Part shown: positions 5,971 to 15,378 of the stretch, one piece after another
Layout of the letters: every line of letters starts with the position of its first letter
Position numbering within the stretch: the stretch's first letter is position 1
Assembly (NCBI GenBank): GCA_900119535.1
Contig: FPJT01000001.1
Span: forward strand, 310,140 to 374,139
Direction of reading: 5' to 3'
Source of the DNA: Ruminococcus sp. XPD3002
Lineage (GTDB): Bacteria > Bacillota > Clostridia > Oscillospirales > Ruminococcaceae
DNA: 64,000 nucleotides
Position numbers and translations under genes: made by a program
Notes under the pieces: model-generated
What the model saw: only the letters and a program-made list of their open reading frames with translations
The model's database searches: none
What the model was told of the DNA's origin: nothing

Positions 5971-8208
5971 ATGATAAGAATCAAAGGTATGAGGCTGAGC
6001 CGTGCTTCGGAGGCTGCGGCAGGATTCATCGTTTCACTTGCGGCAGGAGCCCTTCTGTCGGGGACCGGTATCGCAGGAGTAGCATCATTTGCGGATATAT
6101 CCCTTTCAGGTGCGCTTCCTATGCCCTATTCGTCAGCTGTACTCGTGGGAGAGATTGCAAGCTGTGTACTTAGCGGAACCGTCGGAAAAAATATAGTAAA
6201 ACTCTCCGCAATGATAATAATAATGATAGCAAAGCTTTTCCTTGAAAAAGCGGACGATCCCCGCACCTGCGGCATAGTCACGGCGGTGGGAATAATCATT
6301 TCGGGCGGAGCGGTCTCGTTCCTGATCGGGGACATAGTGTACAAGATAGGGTTCTATGTGTTTTACGGCGGAGTTGCAGGCTATACTGCTTACTCCGCAG
6401 CTTCCGCTGCTGCCTGCGTAAGGCGTGAGGGAAACGTTGACCTTACAGAGCATAACGGCTGTACCTATGCGGTACTGTATACGGTGTTTATCTCCGCACT
6501 GTGTGCTGTGAAGCTGCCTGCGCTGAATGCAGGCGTTATTGCAGGTTCGGCTGTAACTCTTCTTGCAGCGTATTATTACCGTTCGGCAGGAGGTGCGCTC
6601 TGCGGCGCTCTTACGGTCTGTGGTGCCTTTCTTGCTTCGCAGGATGCAGGTATGACGGCAGTTGTACTCCCTGCGGCAGGCTTCCTCACAGGCTGCTTCT
6701 CGCGAAAAAGAACGCTCTATTCCGCAGGACTCTTTGTTTTCCTTTGCTTTGCATTTGCTGTTCTTGCAGGCATGAAGGGGGATAGTGCCGCACTTATTGC
6801 AGATACTGTCATTGGTGGACTGCTTTTTCTTGCGCTTGCGCCGAAGTATTCGGACAGGTGGATAACTGCTGGCTCGCCCTCGGCGGAAACGGTGGCATCT
6901 CTCATCAAAGCAAGAATGGATTTCCTCAGCGACTCTATCGGAGTTATACGCAGCGAAACTGCCAAGGTATCTCTGCTTCTGGACAGGGAAGAGCCTGCGG
7001 AAGAAATATCGGATGACAGACAGAAAAGCGTGTGTGACAGCTGCTACAGGAAGTGCGACTGCTGGAACGAAAACAGAGCTGAAACGGAACGTGCATTTAC
7101 CGAGCTTTCAGGGATGTCCGAGGTCACAAAGGAGAACTTTCCCTGTGCCCTTGCGGACTGCCTTCGCAAGGACGAGCTTATCAGGGCGTTCGGTGCAGCT
7201 GCCCGTGAACGCATTGCAGGGAGAGTGATGATGCTGCGTCAGACGGACGGCAGAAAACTTCTTGCAGAGCAGCTTCTTATGACGGAAGAAATGCTTGCGC
7301 TGGCAGGGGAGTCGGTGGACATGCGCTGTTCAGAACCTCTCAGCAAGCAGATAGCCGCAAAGCTCATGCGTCACGGACTTGCGGCGGAGAAAGTTGCGGC
7401 AGGATATGGTGAGGGCGGAAGAATACGTGCGGAGCTTTACTTCTCTGCGGAAAATGCCCCCGACAGTACGATAAGGGTATGCGACCTCATATCCGATGAG
7501 CTTGGAATACGACTTGAAAATGCAGGACAGGTGAGTGCCCTGAGACAGGTGAGGATATGCTTGTATGAACCCTCGGCACTTATGCTTGAAGTCTACGGAG
7601 CATCTTCCTGTGCGGACGAAAGCAGTGAGAGCGGTGATACATCGGCGGTATTCTATGACGGTTCAGGTGCAGGCTATGTGGTGCTGTCGGACGGCATGGG
7701 CAGCGGTAAGGAAGCAGCTGTGGAATCACGTATGGCAGTACGCCTTTTCCGTCGGCTGATATGCAGCGGTGCGGATGTGCCTTCCTCTGTGCGCCTTATC
7801 AACTCGGTGATGCTGACAAAGTCACGCAGCGAGCTGTTTGCAACTCTTGACGCTGTGAGGATAAGTCCCGACGGAAGCTGTGTCACGGTTATCAAGTCGG
7901 GAGCGGCTGCAACTCTTATCAACAGCGGAGGAACTCTCAGGAAAATATCGGCTCCGACCTTTCCCATAGGCATCTATGAGCAGTCCGAAGTCTACATATC
8001 TGAATATACAGTGGCATCGGGGGACATGATAATAATGTTCTCGGACGGCGTATGCGAGAACGAGTATCCCTTCATAAGAGAACTGCTTTCGGGCGGCGGA
8101 GACCTTAAGCATATCGTGGACGAGATATGTGCAAAAGCGGAGGTCTTCAACCCCTCTGTAAGAGCAGATGATGTGACCGTTATAGGGATACTTGTTAACC
8201 GCCGCTGA
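5971..8208 (+). CDS. spoIIE: Stage II sporulation protein E (PP2C-type phosphatase)
   Basis: A 745-residue protein with about ten N-terminal membrane segments (residues about 10-295), a cytoplasmic middle region with a short Cys-rich stretch (CDSCYRKCDC) and a C-terminal PP2C/SpoIIE phosphatase domain (about 545-745). The metal-binding signatures are intact: LSDGMGSGKEA, MFSDGV near the end and a final RADDVTVIGI. In Bacillus SpoIIE dephosphorylates SpoIIAA to release sigma-F in the forespore and takes part in asymmetric division. The start at 5971 has GAGAGGAAG upstream. With spoIIID also in this window, the organism appears to keep sporulation genes although Ruminococcus species are usually called non-spore-forming. 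Confidence 0.92.
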   Translation: MIRIKGMRLSRASEAAAGFIVSLAAGALLSGTGIAGVASFADISLSGALPMPYSSAVLVGEIASCVLSGTVGKNIVKLSAMIIIMIAKLFLEKADDPRTCGIVTAVGIIISGGAVSFLIGDIVYKIGFYVFYGGVAGYTAYSAASAAACVRREGNVDLTEHNGCTYAVLYTVFISALCAVKLPALNAGVIAGSAVTLLAAYYYRSAGGALCGALTVCGAFLASQDAGMTAVVLPAAGFLTGCFSRKRTLYSAGLFVFLCFAFAVLAGMKGDSAALIADTVIGGLLFLALAPKYSDRWITAGSPSAETVASLIKARMDFLSDSIGVIRSETAKVSLLLDREEPAEEISDDRQKSVCDSCYRKCDCWNENRAETERAFTELSGMSEVTKENFPCALADCLRKDELIRAFGAAARERIAGRVMMLRQTDGRKLLAEQLLMTEEMLALAGESVDMRCSEPLSKQIAAKLMRHGLAAEKVAAGYGEGGRIRAELYFSAENAPDSTIRVCDLISDELGIRLENAGQVSALRQVRICLYEPSALMLEVYGASSCADESSESGDTSAVFYDGSGAGYVVLSDGMGSGKEAAVESRMAVRLFRRLICSGADVPSSVRLINSVMLTKSRSELFATLDAVRISPDGSCVTVIKSGAAATLINSGGTLRKISAPTFPIGIYEQSEVYISEYTVASGDMIIMFSDGVCENEYPFIRELLSGGGDLKHIVDEICAKAEVFNPSVRADDVTVIGILVNRR

Positions 8209-8341
8209 TTATATCACAGGGGACATTTGTTCACTTCTTGTTTCTGTTCATAGTTTGTACAGCAAAAACGGCAAATTGCACTAAATGATACAGCAATTTT
8301 TAGTGTAACGTCTAAAAATTGGGCGTGTATACCAAAAATAC

Positions 8342-8370
8342 TTGAATAATAGTTCTGTTTCTGTTAAAAT
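8342..8370 (+). promoter_or_regulatory. Promoter of the glycogen operon
   Basis: TTGAAT (8342-8347) and TAAAAT (8365-8370) with a 17-base spacer, only 24 bases before the glgB ATG. The leader is very short. Confidence 0.6.
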
Positions 8371-8394
8371 GAATATAGCAAAGGAGGCTGAATT

Positions 8395-10683
8395 ATGGCT
8401 GTTAAATCTAATAACAATCCAAATGATTTTCCGCTCTATCTCTTCTATCAGGGAAAGAACTATGAAGCTTACAGATTCTTTGGTGTACATGCGTCAAAAA
8501 AAGGAAGAAGCAAGGTCTTTACGTTCAGAGTTTGGGCTCCTAATGCGGTAAGCGTTTCAGTTGTCGGTGACTTCAACAACTGGGACAGAAACTCGGATCC
8601 GATGCAGCTTATTGCTGACGGCATCTGGGAAGTGTCTGTACCTAAACTGAAACAGTTCGACGCTTACAAATACAGCATTGAAACAAAGGATGGAAATATT
8701 CTGCTCAAATCAGACCCTTATGCCTCACATTATGAAACACGCCCCGGAACTGCTTCCAAGATTTATGAAAGCAGTTATGAATGGGGCGATATGTCGTGGT
8801 ATGAGGAGAAAAAGAAGAAAATAATATACAAAAGTCCTGTGAACGTGTATGAGGTGCATCTCAGCTCGTGGAAGAACTACGGCGAAGAGGTATTTATGGA
8901 TTATATCACCTTCGCTAAGGAGATAATACCCTATCTTCAGAAAATGTCCTATACCCATGTTGAGTTCATGCCCCTTACAGAGTATCCCTATGACGGCTCG
9001 TGGGGATACCAGGTCACAGGTTATTTTGCTCCTACATCACGCTACGGTACTCCCGATGACTTCCGTGCAATGGTGGATATGTTCCATAAAGCAGGGATCG
9101 GCGTCATCCTCGACTGGGTACCCGCTCACTTCCCGAAGGATGCATACGGACTGTATGAATTCGACGGTACATGCTGCTATGAGTATTCCGACGACCGCAA
9201 GAAGGAGCATAAGGCGTGGGGAACGAGAGTTTTCGACTACGGTAAAGCCGAGGTCTGCTCGTTCCTGATATCAAGTGCGAATTACTGGTTCGATGAATTC
9301 CACGTTGACGGACTCCGCGTCGATGCAGTGGCTTCCATGCTCTACCTGGACTACGACAGACAGGACGGCGAATGGGCTGCGAATATCTACGGCGGCAACG
9401 AGAACCTTGAGGCAGTTCAGTTCCTTAAGCACCTGAACGAGGCGATCTTCTCAAAGCATCCCGATGCCCTTATGATAGCTGAGGAGTCCACCGCATGGCC
9501 GCTGGTGACACGTCCCACAGATATCGGAGGACTCGGCTTCAACTTCAAGTGGAACATGGGCTGGATGAACGATATGCTGAGCTATATGTCGCTGGATCCG
9601 ATATACCGTGCATTCAATCACGACAAGCTGACATTTTCGTTCTTCTATGCATTTTCAGAGAATTATATACTGCCTATATCTCACGATGAGGTAGTACACG
9701 GAAAATGCTCGATGATAAACAAGATGCCCGGAGAGTACGGACAGAAGTTCGATTCATACCGTGCGTTTCTTGCCTATATGATGGCTCATCCCGGAAAGAA
9801 GCTCCTCTTTATGGGACAGGAATTCGGTCAGATGAAGGAATGGGACTACAAGTCCCAGCTTGACTGGGGACTTATGGAGTATGATTCCCACCGTGATCTG
9901 CTTAAATTCAACGAGAAGCTTAACAGGTTCTATCTGGAGAACCCGCCGCTGTGGGAGAATGACGACTCATGGGAAGGCTTCAGCTGGATATCAAACGATG
10001 ACTATAAGCAGAGCGTTATATCCTTCCGAAGGATAGACGATAAATTTAACGAGATAATAGCTGTATGCAATTTTGTGCCTGTAGAGCGAAAAGGCTACCG
10101 CATAGGCGTTCCTGCAAAGGGCACGTATAAGGTAGTGTTCAATTCCGACGATAAGGAGTTCGGAGGAAGCGGTATAGCCGAGAAGTCCTACAAGGCAGAA
10201 AAAGAACCGATGCACGGCTTTGATTACAGTATATCAATGACGCTGCCGCCTCTCTCGGTCATGTACCTTAAGGCAGCGCCTGCACGTAAAACAGCGAAGA
10301 AGTCCGATGATACGGCGTCTGCGAAGACTGCTAAGAAGACTGCGGCTGCAAAGCCCGAGACAGCGGCAAAGACTGCAAAGAAGACTTCGGCTGCAAAGTC
10401 CGGGACAGCAACTAAGACTGCAAAGAAGTCAACGGCTGTAAAGTCCGAGACAGCGGCAAAGACTGCAAAGAAGTCAACTGCTGCAAAGTCCGAGACAGCG
10501 GCAAAGACTGCCAAGAAGTCAACGGCTGCAAAGTCCGAGACAGCAACTAAGACTGCAAAGAAGTCAACGGCTGCAAAGTCTGGGACAGCGGCAAAGACTG
10601 CCAAGAAGTCAACGGCTGCAAAGTCCGAGACAGCAGCAAAGACTGCAAAGAAAACTACTTCTTCCAAAAAGAACAACAAATAG
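8395..10683 (+). CDS. glgB: 1,4-alpha-glucan branching enzyme with a Lys/Ala repeat tail
   Basis: A GH13 branching enzyme: an N-terminal CBM48 module (about residues 30-125, [20 protein letters not shown]), then the barrel. Conserved motifs are [18 protein letters not shown] (catalytic nucleophile Asp about 307), AEEST (acid/base Glu about 362) and [10 protein letters not shown] (His-Asp about 429). It introduces alpha-1,6 branches into glycogen. The normal enzyme ends near residue 628. Here about 130 residues follow that consist of nine KTAKK units spaced about 15 residues apart and rich in Lys, Ala, Ser and Thr. The start at 8395 follows AAAGGAGG. It heads the operon with glgC 30 bases downstream. 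Confidence 0.95.
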   Translation: MAVKSNNNPNDFPLYLFYQGKNYEAYRFFGVHASKKGRSKVFTFRVWAPNAVSVSVVGDFNNWDRNSDPMQLIADGIWEVSVPKLKQFDAYKYSIETKDGNILLKSDPYASHYETRPGTASKIYESSYEWGDMSWYEEKKKKIIYKSPVNVYEVHLSSWKNYGEEVFMDYITFAKEIIPYLQKMSYTHVEFMPLTEYPYDGSWGYQVTGYFAPTSRYGTPDDFRAMVDMFHKAGIGVILDWVPAHFPKDAYGLYEFDGTCCYEYSDDRKKEHKAWGTRVFDYGKAEVCSFLISSANYWFDEFHVDGLRVDAVASMLYLDYDRQDGEWAANIYGGNENLEAVQFLKHLNEAIFSKHPDALMIAEESTAWPLVTRPTDIGGLGFNFKWNMGWMNDMLSYMSLDPIYRAFNHDKLTFSFFYAFSENYILPISHDEVVHGKCSMINKMPGEYGQKFDSYRAFLAYMMAHPGKKLLFMGQEFGQMKEWDYKSQLDWGLMEYDSHRDLLKFNEKLNRFYLENPPLWENDDSWEGFSWISNDDYKQSVISFRRIDDKFNEIIAVCNFVPVERKGYRIGVPAKGTYKVVFNSDDKEFGGSGIAEKSYKAEKEPMHGFDYSISMTLPPLSVMYLKAAPARKTAKKSDDTASAKTAKKTAAAKPETAAKTAKKTSAAKSGTATKTAKKSTAVKSETAAKTAKKSTAAKSETAAKTAKKSTAAKSETATKTAKKSTAAKSGTAAKTAKKSTAAKSETAAKTAKKTTSSKKNNK
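10279..10677 (+). repeat. In-frame tandem repeat encoding the GlgB tail (about 45-base unit)
   Basis: The coding end of glgB consists of about nine imperfect repeats with unit [15 protein letters not shown] (15 residues, 45 bases). Neighbouring units are nearly identical at DNA level, so the array is likely to vary in copy number. The protein sequence resembles histone-H1-like or other lysine-rich disordered tails. Confidence 0.85.
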
Positions 10684-10713
10684 TACCAATATATACAGGA
10701 GGTTCAGAACAAT

Positions 10714-11940
10714 ATGAATACAAAGAAAAGAGTCGTTGCCATGCTGCTTGCAGGCGGTCAGGGCAGCAGACTGTATGCCCTCACCAAAAACGTTGCTAAG
10801 CCTGCCGTACCATACGGCGGCAAGTACCGGCTTATAGATTTCCCTCTCTCAAACTGCACTAACTCGGGTATCGACACTGTAGGCGTGCTTACCCAGTATC
10901 AGCCCCTTGTACTTAACGAGTACATCGGAAACGGCGAGCCATGGGACCTCGACAGGATGAACGGCGGTGTACACGTACTTCCGCCTTACGAGACTCAGTC
11001 AGGCGCTTCATGGTACGAGGGTACAGCTAATGCGATATACCAGAATATCCGCTTCATCGAGCGCTACGATCCCGAGTATGTTGTAGTTCTCGGCGGTGAC
11101 CATATCTATAAAATGGACTACTCGAAAATGATCGATTTCCATGTCCGCAACAATGCAGACTGCACGATCTCGGTTATCGATGTACCAAAGGCTGAGGCTT
11201 CACGTTTCGGCATAATGATATGCAATGACGAAGGCAAAGTCACAGACTTCGTTGAGAAGCCGAAGGAGCCTAAGTCCACCCTTGCATCAATGGGTATCTA
11301 TGTCTTCAGCTGGGACAAGCTCCGCAAGTACCTTATCGAGAACGAGAAGGATGCAAATGCAAAGCGCAAGGCAGGTCAGCCCTGGTCCAAGGACTTCGGC
11401 AAGGATATCATCACGTCTATGCTCCGCGACGGACAGAGCCTCTTTGCTTATGAGTTTGAAGGCTACTGGAAGGACGTCGGAACTCTCGATTCCCTCTGGG
11501 AAGCTAATATGGATCTCATCAATCCGAATGTTCCACTCGATCTCTATGATCCGAGATGGAAGATATATACACGAAGCAGTTATACTCCTCCGCAGTATAT
11601 CGGCGAAGACGCAAAGGTAGAGAACTCTATGGTCGCAGAAGGCAGCAATGTTGACGGCGAAGTTGATTTCTCTGTACTGTTTGCAGGTGTCACAGTTGAA
11701 AAGGGTGCCGAAGTAAGGTACAGTATCGTTATGCCCGGAACTGTTATAAAGGCAGGCGCAGTTGTAGAGTATGCCATTGTAGGCGAGGACTGCGTTATCT
11801 GTGAGGGCGCAAGAGTCGGAAATCCGCCGGAAAAAAGCGGCGACCGCGATGACTGGGGCATTGCGGTAGTAGGCCATAATGTGACTGTTTCAGAGGGCAA
11901 GTCTGTTGCCCCGAAAGAGATCATAAGCGATAATGTCTGA
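10714..11940 (+). CDS. glgC: Glucose-1-phosphate adenylyltransferase, catalytic subunit
   Basis: A 408-residue ADP-glucose pyrophosphorylase. It makes ADP-glucose from ATP and glucose-1-phosphate, the committed step of glycogen synthesis. Seen in the sequence: the nucleotide-binding start [20 protein letters not shown], the [13 protein letters not shown] motif, [23 protein letters not shown]-type region and a C-terminal left-handed beta-helix of hexapeptide repeats (from about residue 295). Start at 10714 with CAGGAGG upstream. The next gene, glgD, starts 14 bases downstream and is a paralogue; the two probably form a heterotetramer. Confidence 0.95.
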   Translation: MNTKKRVVAMLLAGGQGSRLYALTKNVAKPAVPYGGKYRLIDFPLSNCTNSGIDTVGVLTQYQPLVLNEYIGNGEPWDLDRMNGGVHVLPPYETQSGASWYEGTANAIYQNIRFIERYDPEYVVVLGGDHIYKMDYSKMIDFHVRNNADCTISVIDVPKAEASRFGIMICNDEGKVTDFVEKPKEPKSTLASMGIYVFSWDKLRKYLIENEKDANAKRKAGQPWSKDFGKDIITSMLRDGQSLFAYEFEGYWKDVGTLDSLWEANMDLINPNVPLDLYDPRWKIYTRSSYTPPQYIGEDAKVENSMVAEGSNVDGEVDFSVLFAGVTVEKGAEVRYSIVMPGTVIKAGAVVEYAIVGEDCVICEGARVGNPPEKSGDRDDWGIAVVGHNVTVSEGKSVAPKEIISDNV

Positions 11941-11954
11941 GCGGAGGTTTTAGT

Positions 11955-13094
11955 ATGAGTGTTAATTTTAATGTTTTAGGACTTATCTTTGCAAGTTTGC
12001 ACGACAGCAGCCTGCGTGAGATGACAGAACTGAGAACTATGGGATCTGTTCCCTTCGGCGGAAGATACCGCCTTATAGATTTCCCACTTTCAAATTTTGT
12101 TAATTCGGGTATTTCAGAAGTGGGAGTTATCACAAAGCATAACTACGGATCGCTCCTTGACCATATCGGTTCGGGACGTGACTGGGATCTTGCCCGTAAA
12201 AGAGGCGGAATACACATTCTTCCTCCTTACAGCCGTACAGATAACCGTGAAGGTATGTATACCAGCAGACTGGACGCTCTCAAGAACGTCTGGAGCTATG
12301 TGGATCATTCCAAGGCTAAGTACGTTATCCTTTCAAACGCCAATTTCGTAGCTACTATAGACTTTGATCCGATCCTGGAACAGCATATCTCTACAGGTTC
12401 GGATATAACCCTTGTTTACGGAACAGGCTATTACGAAAAGGAGAAGCGTACACATCCCGCAAAGAATACCGTTCTGGAATTCGACAATGAAAACTACTTT
12501 GTAAGCGCAATGGTGGATCCTGATTTTTCAGGCGAGTGCAAGATTTGGCTCGAAACAATGATAGTATCCAAGAACGTGCTTTCAAATATCGTTTCATCTG
12601 CTTCAAGCAGCGGTATCTACAGCTTTACAAAGTCGATACTCCAGACAAGCGGACATGTTTACAAGATAATGGGCTACGAGCATAAGGATGTGTTTATGCG
12701 CATCGACAGCATGCAGAGCTTCTATAAGGCTAATATGGCACTGCTGGACGCTGATACGAGAAATGCTCTCTTCCCCAAGGGCAGACCTGTCTTCACAAAG
12801 GTAGGAGACAATGCTCCTGTTCATTACGGCATAGATGCAAAGGTCAAGAATTCCCTTATTGCTGACGGCTGCATCATCGAGGGTACTGTTGAGAACTCGA
12901 TACTGTTCAGAGGCGTCAGAGTCGCAAAGGGCGCTGTAGTCAAGAACTGCGTACTCATGCAGGGCACTATCGTAGGTGCGGACAGTGATATAAACGCAAT
13001 GATTACAGATAAGAATGTTGAAGTGCAGGAAAACGCTGTACACACTTGCTCGGTACAGCATCCTCTGTTTATAGGAAAAGGCGGTAAAGCCTGA
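11955..13094 (+). CDS. glgD: GlgD, non-catalytic paralogue of glucose-1-phosphate adenylyltransferase
   Basis: A 379-residue homologue of GlgC. The N-terminal LAGGxGxRL nucleotide loop of GlgC is replaced by GLIFASLHDSSLREMTE, so catalysis is not expected. The [19 protein letters not shown] motif and the C-terminal beta-helix are kept. In Firmicutes GlgD proteins form mixed complexes with GlgC and modulate activity. The order glgC-glgD with 14 bases between them and the following glgA start 14 bases after its stop show a tight operon. Confidence 0.92.
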   Translation: MSVNFNVLGLIFASLHDSSLREMTELRTMGSVPFGGRYRLIDFPLSNFVNSGISEVGVITKHNYGSLLDHIGSGRDWDLARKRGGIHILPPYSRTDNREGMYTSRLDALKNVWSYVDHSKAKYVILSNANFVATIDFDPILEQHISTGSDITLVYGTGYYEKEKRTHPAKNTVLEFDNENYFVSAMVDPDFSGECKIWLETMIVSKNVLSNIVSSASSSGIYSFTKSILQTSGHVYKIMGYEHKDVFMRIDSMQSFYKANMALLDADTRNALFPKGRPVFTKVGDNAPVHYGIDAKVKNSLIADGCIIEGTVENSILFRGVRVAKGAVVKNCVLMQGTIVGADSDINAMITDKNVEVQENAVHTCSVQHPLFIGKGGKA

Positions 13095-13108
13095 ACGGCG
13101 GTGATCAT

Positions 13109-14527
13109 ATGAAAATATTATTTGCTGCCAGTGAGGCAGTTCCGTATGCAGCTTCGGGCGGACTTGCAGATGTGGTAGGTTCGCTTCCCAAGGCAATCAG
13201 CGCCAAGGGACACAGCTGTGCGGTAGTAATGCCGCTTTACAAGTCGGTAAGCGAAAAGCTCGGCGGAAAGGCGGAGTTTATTACAAATATAACTGTGGAT
13301 GTTTCGTGGCGGAAGCAGTACTGCGGGATATTCAAGACAGAATGTCTCGGCGTTACATACTACTTCATAGATAACGAGTATTATTTCAGCCGTGAGGGAC
13401 TCTACGGTTTCTATGACGATTGCGAAAGGTTCGTCTTCTTCGACAGGGCAGTGCTTGAAATGCTTAAGCATATAAAATTCAAGCCCGATATTATCAGCTG
13501 CAACGACTGGCAGACTGCTCTCATTCCTGTCTACTATAATGTCTATTATAAGTATCAGCAGGGCTATGACGGACTTAAAACAGTATTTACCATACATAAT
13601 ATAGAATATCAGGGCAAATACGGTAAGGAAGTCCTCAACGAGCTTATGGGAGTTCCCTCCTACAACTCGGGACTCCTTGAATATGACGGCCATATCAATA
13701 TGCTGAAAGGCGCTATCGAGTGTGCGGACAGGATAATCACAGTCAGTCCGAGCTACGCATGGGAGATACTTGATCCGTGGTACGCTCACGGTCTGGACCG
13801 TATACTCGTTACAAAGCAGTATAAGCTGAAGGGCATACTCAACGGAATCGACACCGATATGTATGATCCCGATAATGACATATTCATTGAAAAGAACTAT
13901 TCATCTGAAGATACTTCGGGCAAGGCTGAGTGTAAACGTGCGCTTCTTGAAGAGGTCGGACTTGAAGACAACGGCGAGCCTGTTATCGGAATAGTTACAC
14001 GTTTCGTAAAGCATAAGGGTATCGACCTTATCCGCTGCGTTTTCGATCAGATAGTAAGAAGCGGAGTCAAGTTCGTGGTTCTCGGAAGCGGCGAGAAGAT
14101 ATACGAGGACTTCTTCGTTGAGATGTCCCGACGCTACCCCGACAGGGTATCTGTGACACTGGGATTCATCCCCGAGCTTTCCCACAAGATATATGCGGGA
14201 GCTGATATGTTCCTGATGCCTTCACAGAGCGAGCCCTGTGGACTTGCACAGATGATCGCCATGCGATACGGTACTGTGCCGATAGTCCGTGAAACAGGCG
14301 GACTTCGTGACACGGTCCGTGATAACGGCGGAGAGAACGGCAACGGATTCTCTTTCCTGACATACAATGCGAATGATATGTTCGATGCGATAAAACGTGC
14401 TCTTAAGGACTACGCTGATAAGAAGGAGTGGTCGGCACTGGTTAAACGTGCAATGGAGTGCGATTACAGCTGGTCGGCTTCGGCGGATATCTATATCGAT
14501 ACCTTCGATGAGCTGGTTTCGGAATAA
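13109..14527 (+). CDS. glgA: Glycogen synthase (GT5, ADP-glucose dependent)
   Basis: A 472-residue starch/glycogen synthase that adds glucose from ADP-glucose to the growing chain. The N-terminal domain shows MKILFAASEAVPYAASGGLADVVGSLPK, of which the SGGLADVVG loop corresponds to KTGGL in the E. coli enzyme; the lysine of that motif is replaced by alanine here. Other features are DIISCNDWQTALIP and, in the C-terminal half, GIVTRFVKHKGIDL and the nucleotide-sugar motif MPSQSEPCGLAQMIAM. Last gene of the operon, followed directly by a hairpin terminator. Confidence 0.95.
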   Translation: MKILFAASEAVPYAASGGLADVVGSLPKAISAKGHSCAVVMPLYKSVSEKLGGKAEFITNITVDVSWRKQYCGIFKTECLGVTYYFIDNEYYFSREGLYGFYDDCERFVFFDRAVLEMLKHIKFKPDIISCNDWQTALIPVYYNVYYKYQQGYDGLKTVFTIHNIEYQGKYGKEVLNELMGVPSYNSGLLEYDGHINMLKGAIECADRIITVSPSYAWEILDPWYAHGLDRILVTKQYKLKGILNGIDTDMYDPDNDIFIEKNYSSEDTSGKAECKRALLEEVGLEDNGEPVIGIVTRFVKHKGIDLIRCVFDQIVRSGVKFVVLGSGEKIYEDFFVEMSRRYPDRVSVTLGFIPELSHKIYAGADMFLMPSQSEPCGLAQMIAMRYGTVPIVRETGGLRDTVRDNGGENGNGFSFLTYNANDMFDAIKRALKDYADKKEWSALVKRAMECDYSWSASADIYIDTFDELVSE

Positions 14528-14534
14528 AAAAGTA

Positions 14535-14560
14535 AAAGGCAGGGATAAGTCCCTGCCTTT
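14535..14560. terminator. Bidirectional terminator between glgA and the kinase-like gene
   Basis: AAAGGCAGGGA (14535-14545) pairs with TCCCTGCCTTT (14550-14560). On the plus strand it ends the glg operon. On the minus strand it is followed by a better T-rich tail and can end the adhE transcript. Confidence 0.8.
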
Positions 14561-14613
14561 CAGCATATTGAGGTATATATAATCATAGGAGATCTGCGGA
14601 GTGTGATATGTGC

Positions 14614-15363
14614 TTATTCATAGTCCACTACATTTACCCATGAGAGGAGAATGTCCTTTTCCTTGTCCTTTTTCTTGACAGACTGTGATGCAGCAACTAT
14701 CGGCATCCACGACTGCACATATTTCTTTGCGGTAGAACTCTTTTTGCAGAACAGGTCGAGGTATTTGCCTGCTCCTGCAATATTTCCTTCAAGGCAGAAG
14801 GTAAGGTAAGTTCTTGCAGCATCTGCTGAAGCGTTGCCCTGTGTAGCGTGTGCCCAGTCAAGGATATAGGGCTTGTTATCGGGAGTGATGATTATATTTG
14901 AAGGAGTATAGTCTCCGTGGCAGAGCTTATTGTGCTTCTTCATGCCGTCAAGACGTGTGTGAAGATCGTACTTTGTTGTATCATCCAGTTCTGTAAGCTC
15001 GATTTTTCGGTTCATCTTGTCCTTGAGTCTGCTAAGGAGCGGACAGCTTCTTGACTGGATATCAAGCTGTATATCCACGAAGAGTTCCAGGTATTCTGCG
15101 TATTTTTTCGGGTTTGCAGCTATAAGGTCCGAGAGGCTCTCACCTTCGATGTATTGCGATACGATCGCCCATTTTCCGTCTATTCGTGTTACCTCATAAA
15201 GCTCGGGGACATTCAGACCTGTTTCCTCAACTCTTGCGTGATTGAGAGCTTCATTGAGTACGTCTGACTTGGAGTAGACCTCATCAAACAGCTTTATGCA
15301 CTTGTTTCCGTCACGGATGATCTTCTTGTTTGTTCTTTCTGAGATACAATTATCAAGTTTCAT
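14614..15363 (-). CDS. APH/choline-kinase-like phosphotransferase
   Basis: A 249-residue protein of the protein-kinase-like phosphotransferase fold. The catalytic loop LCHGDYTPSNIII (Asp base about residue 155) and the metal-binding YILDWAHA (about 170) are clear, and the N-terminal lobe has a Lys-containing ATP region. Family members phosphorylate aminoglycosides, choline, fructosamines or other small hydroxylated compounds; the substrate cannot be read from sequence. Start at 15363 after AGAAGGAGG, 15 bases downstream of the adhE stop, so it is probably co-transcribed with adhE, an unusual partner. Confidence 0.75.
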   Translation of the reverse strand: MKLDNCISERTNKKIIRDGNKCIKLFDEVYSKSDVLNEALNHARVEETGLNVPELYEVTRIDGKWAIVSQYIEGESLSDLIAANPKKYAEYLELFVDIQLDIQSRSCPLLSRLKDKMNRKIELTELDDTTKYDLHTRLDGMKKHNKLCHGDYTPSNIIITPDNKPYILDWAHATQGNASADAARTYLTFCLEGNIAGAGKYLDLFCKKSSTAKKYVQSWMPIVAASQSVKKKDKEKDILLSWVNVVDYE

Positions 15364-15378
15364 AGCATTTCCTCCTTC

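Noticed and set aside
10224-10679. A 151-codon frame on the minus strand rich in Phe, Ala and Val
   Set aside because: It is the mirror of the Lys/Ala repeat tail of glgB; repeat DNA keeps other frames open. No ribosome-binding site.
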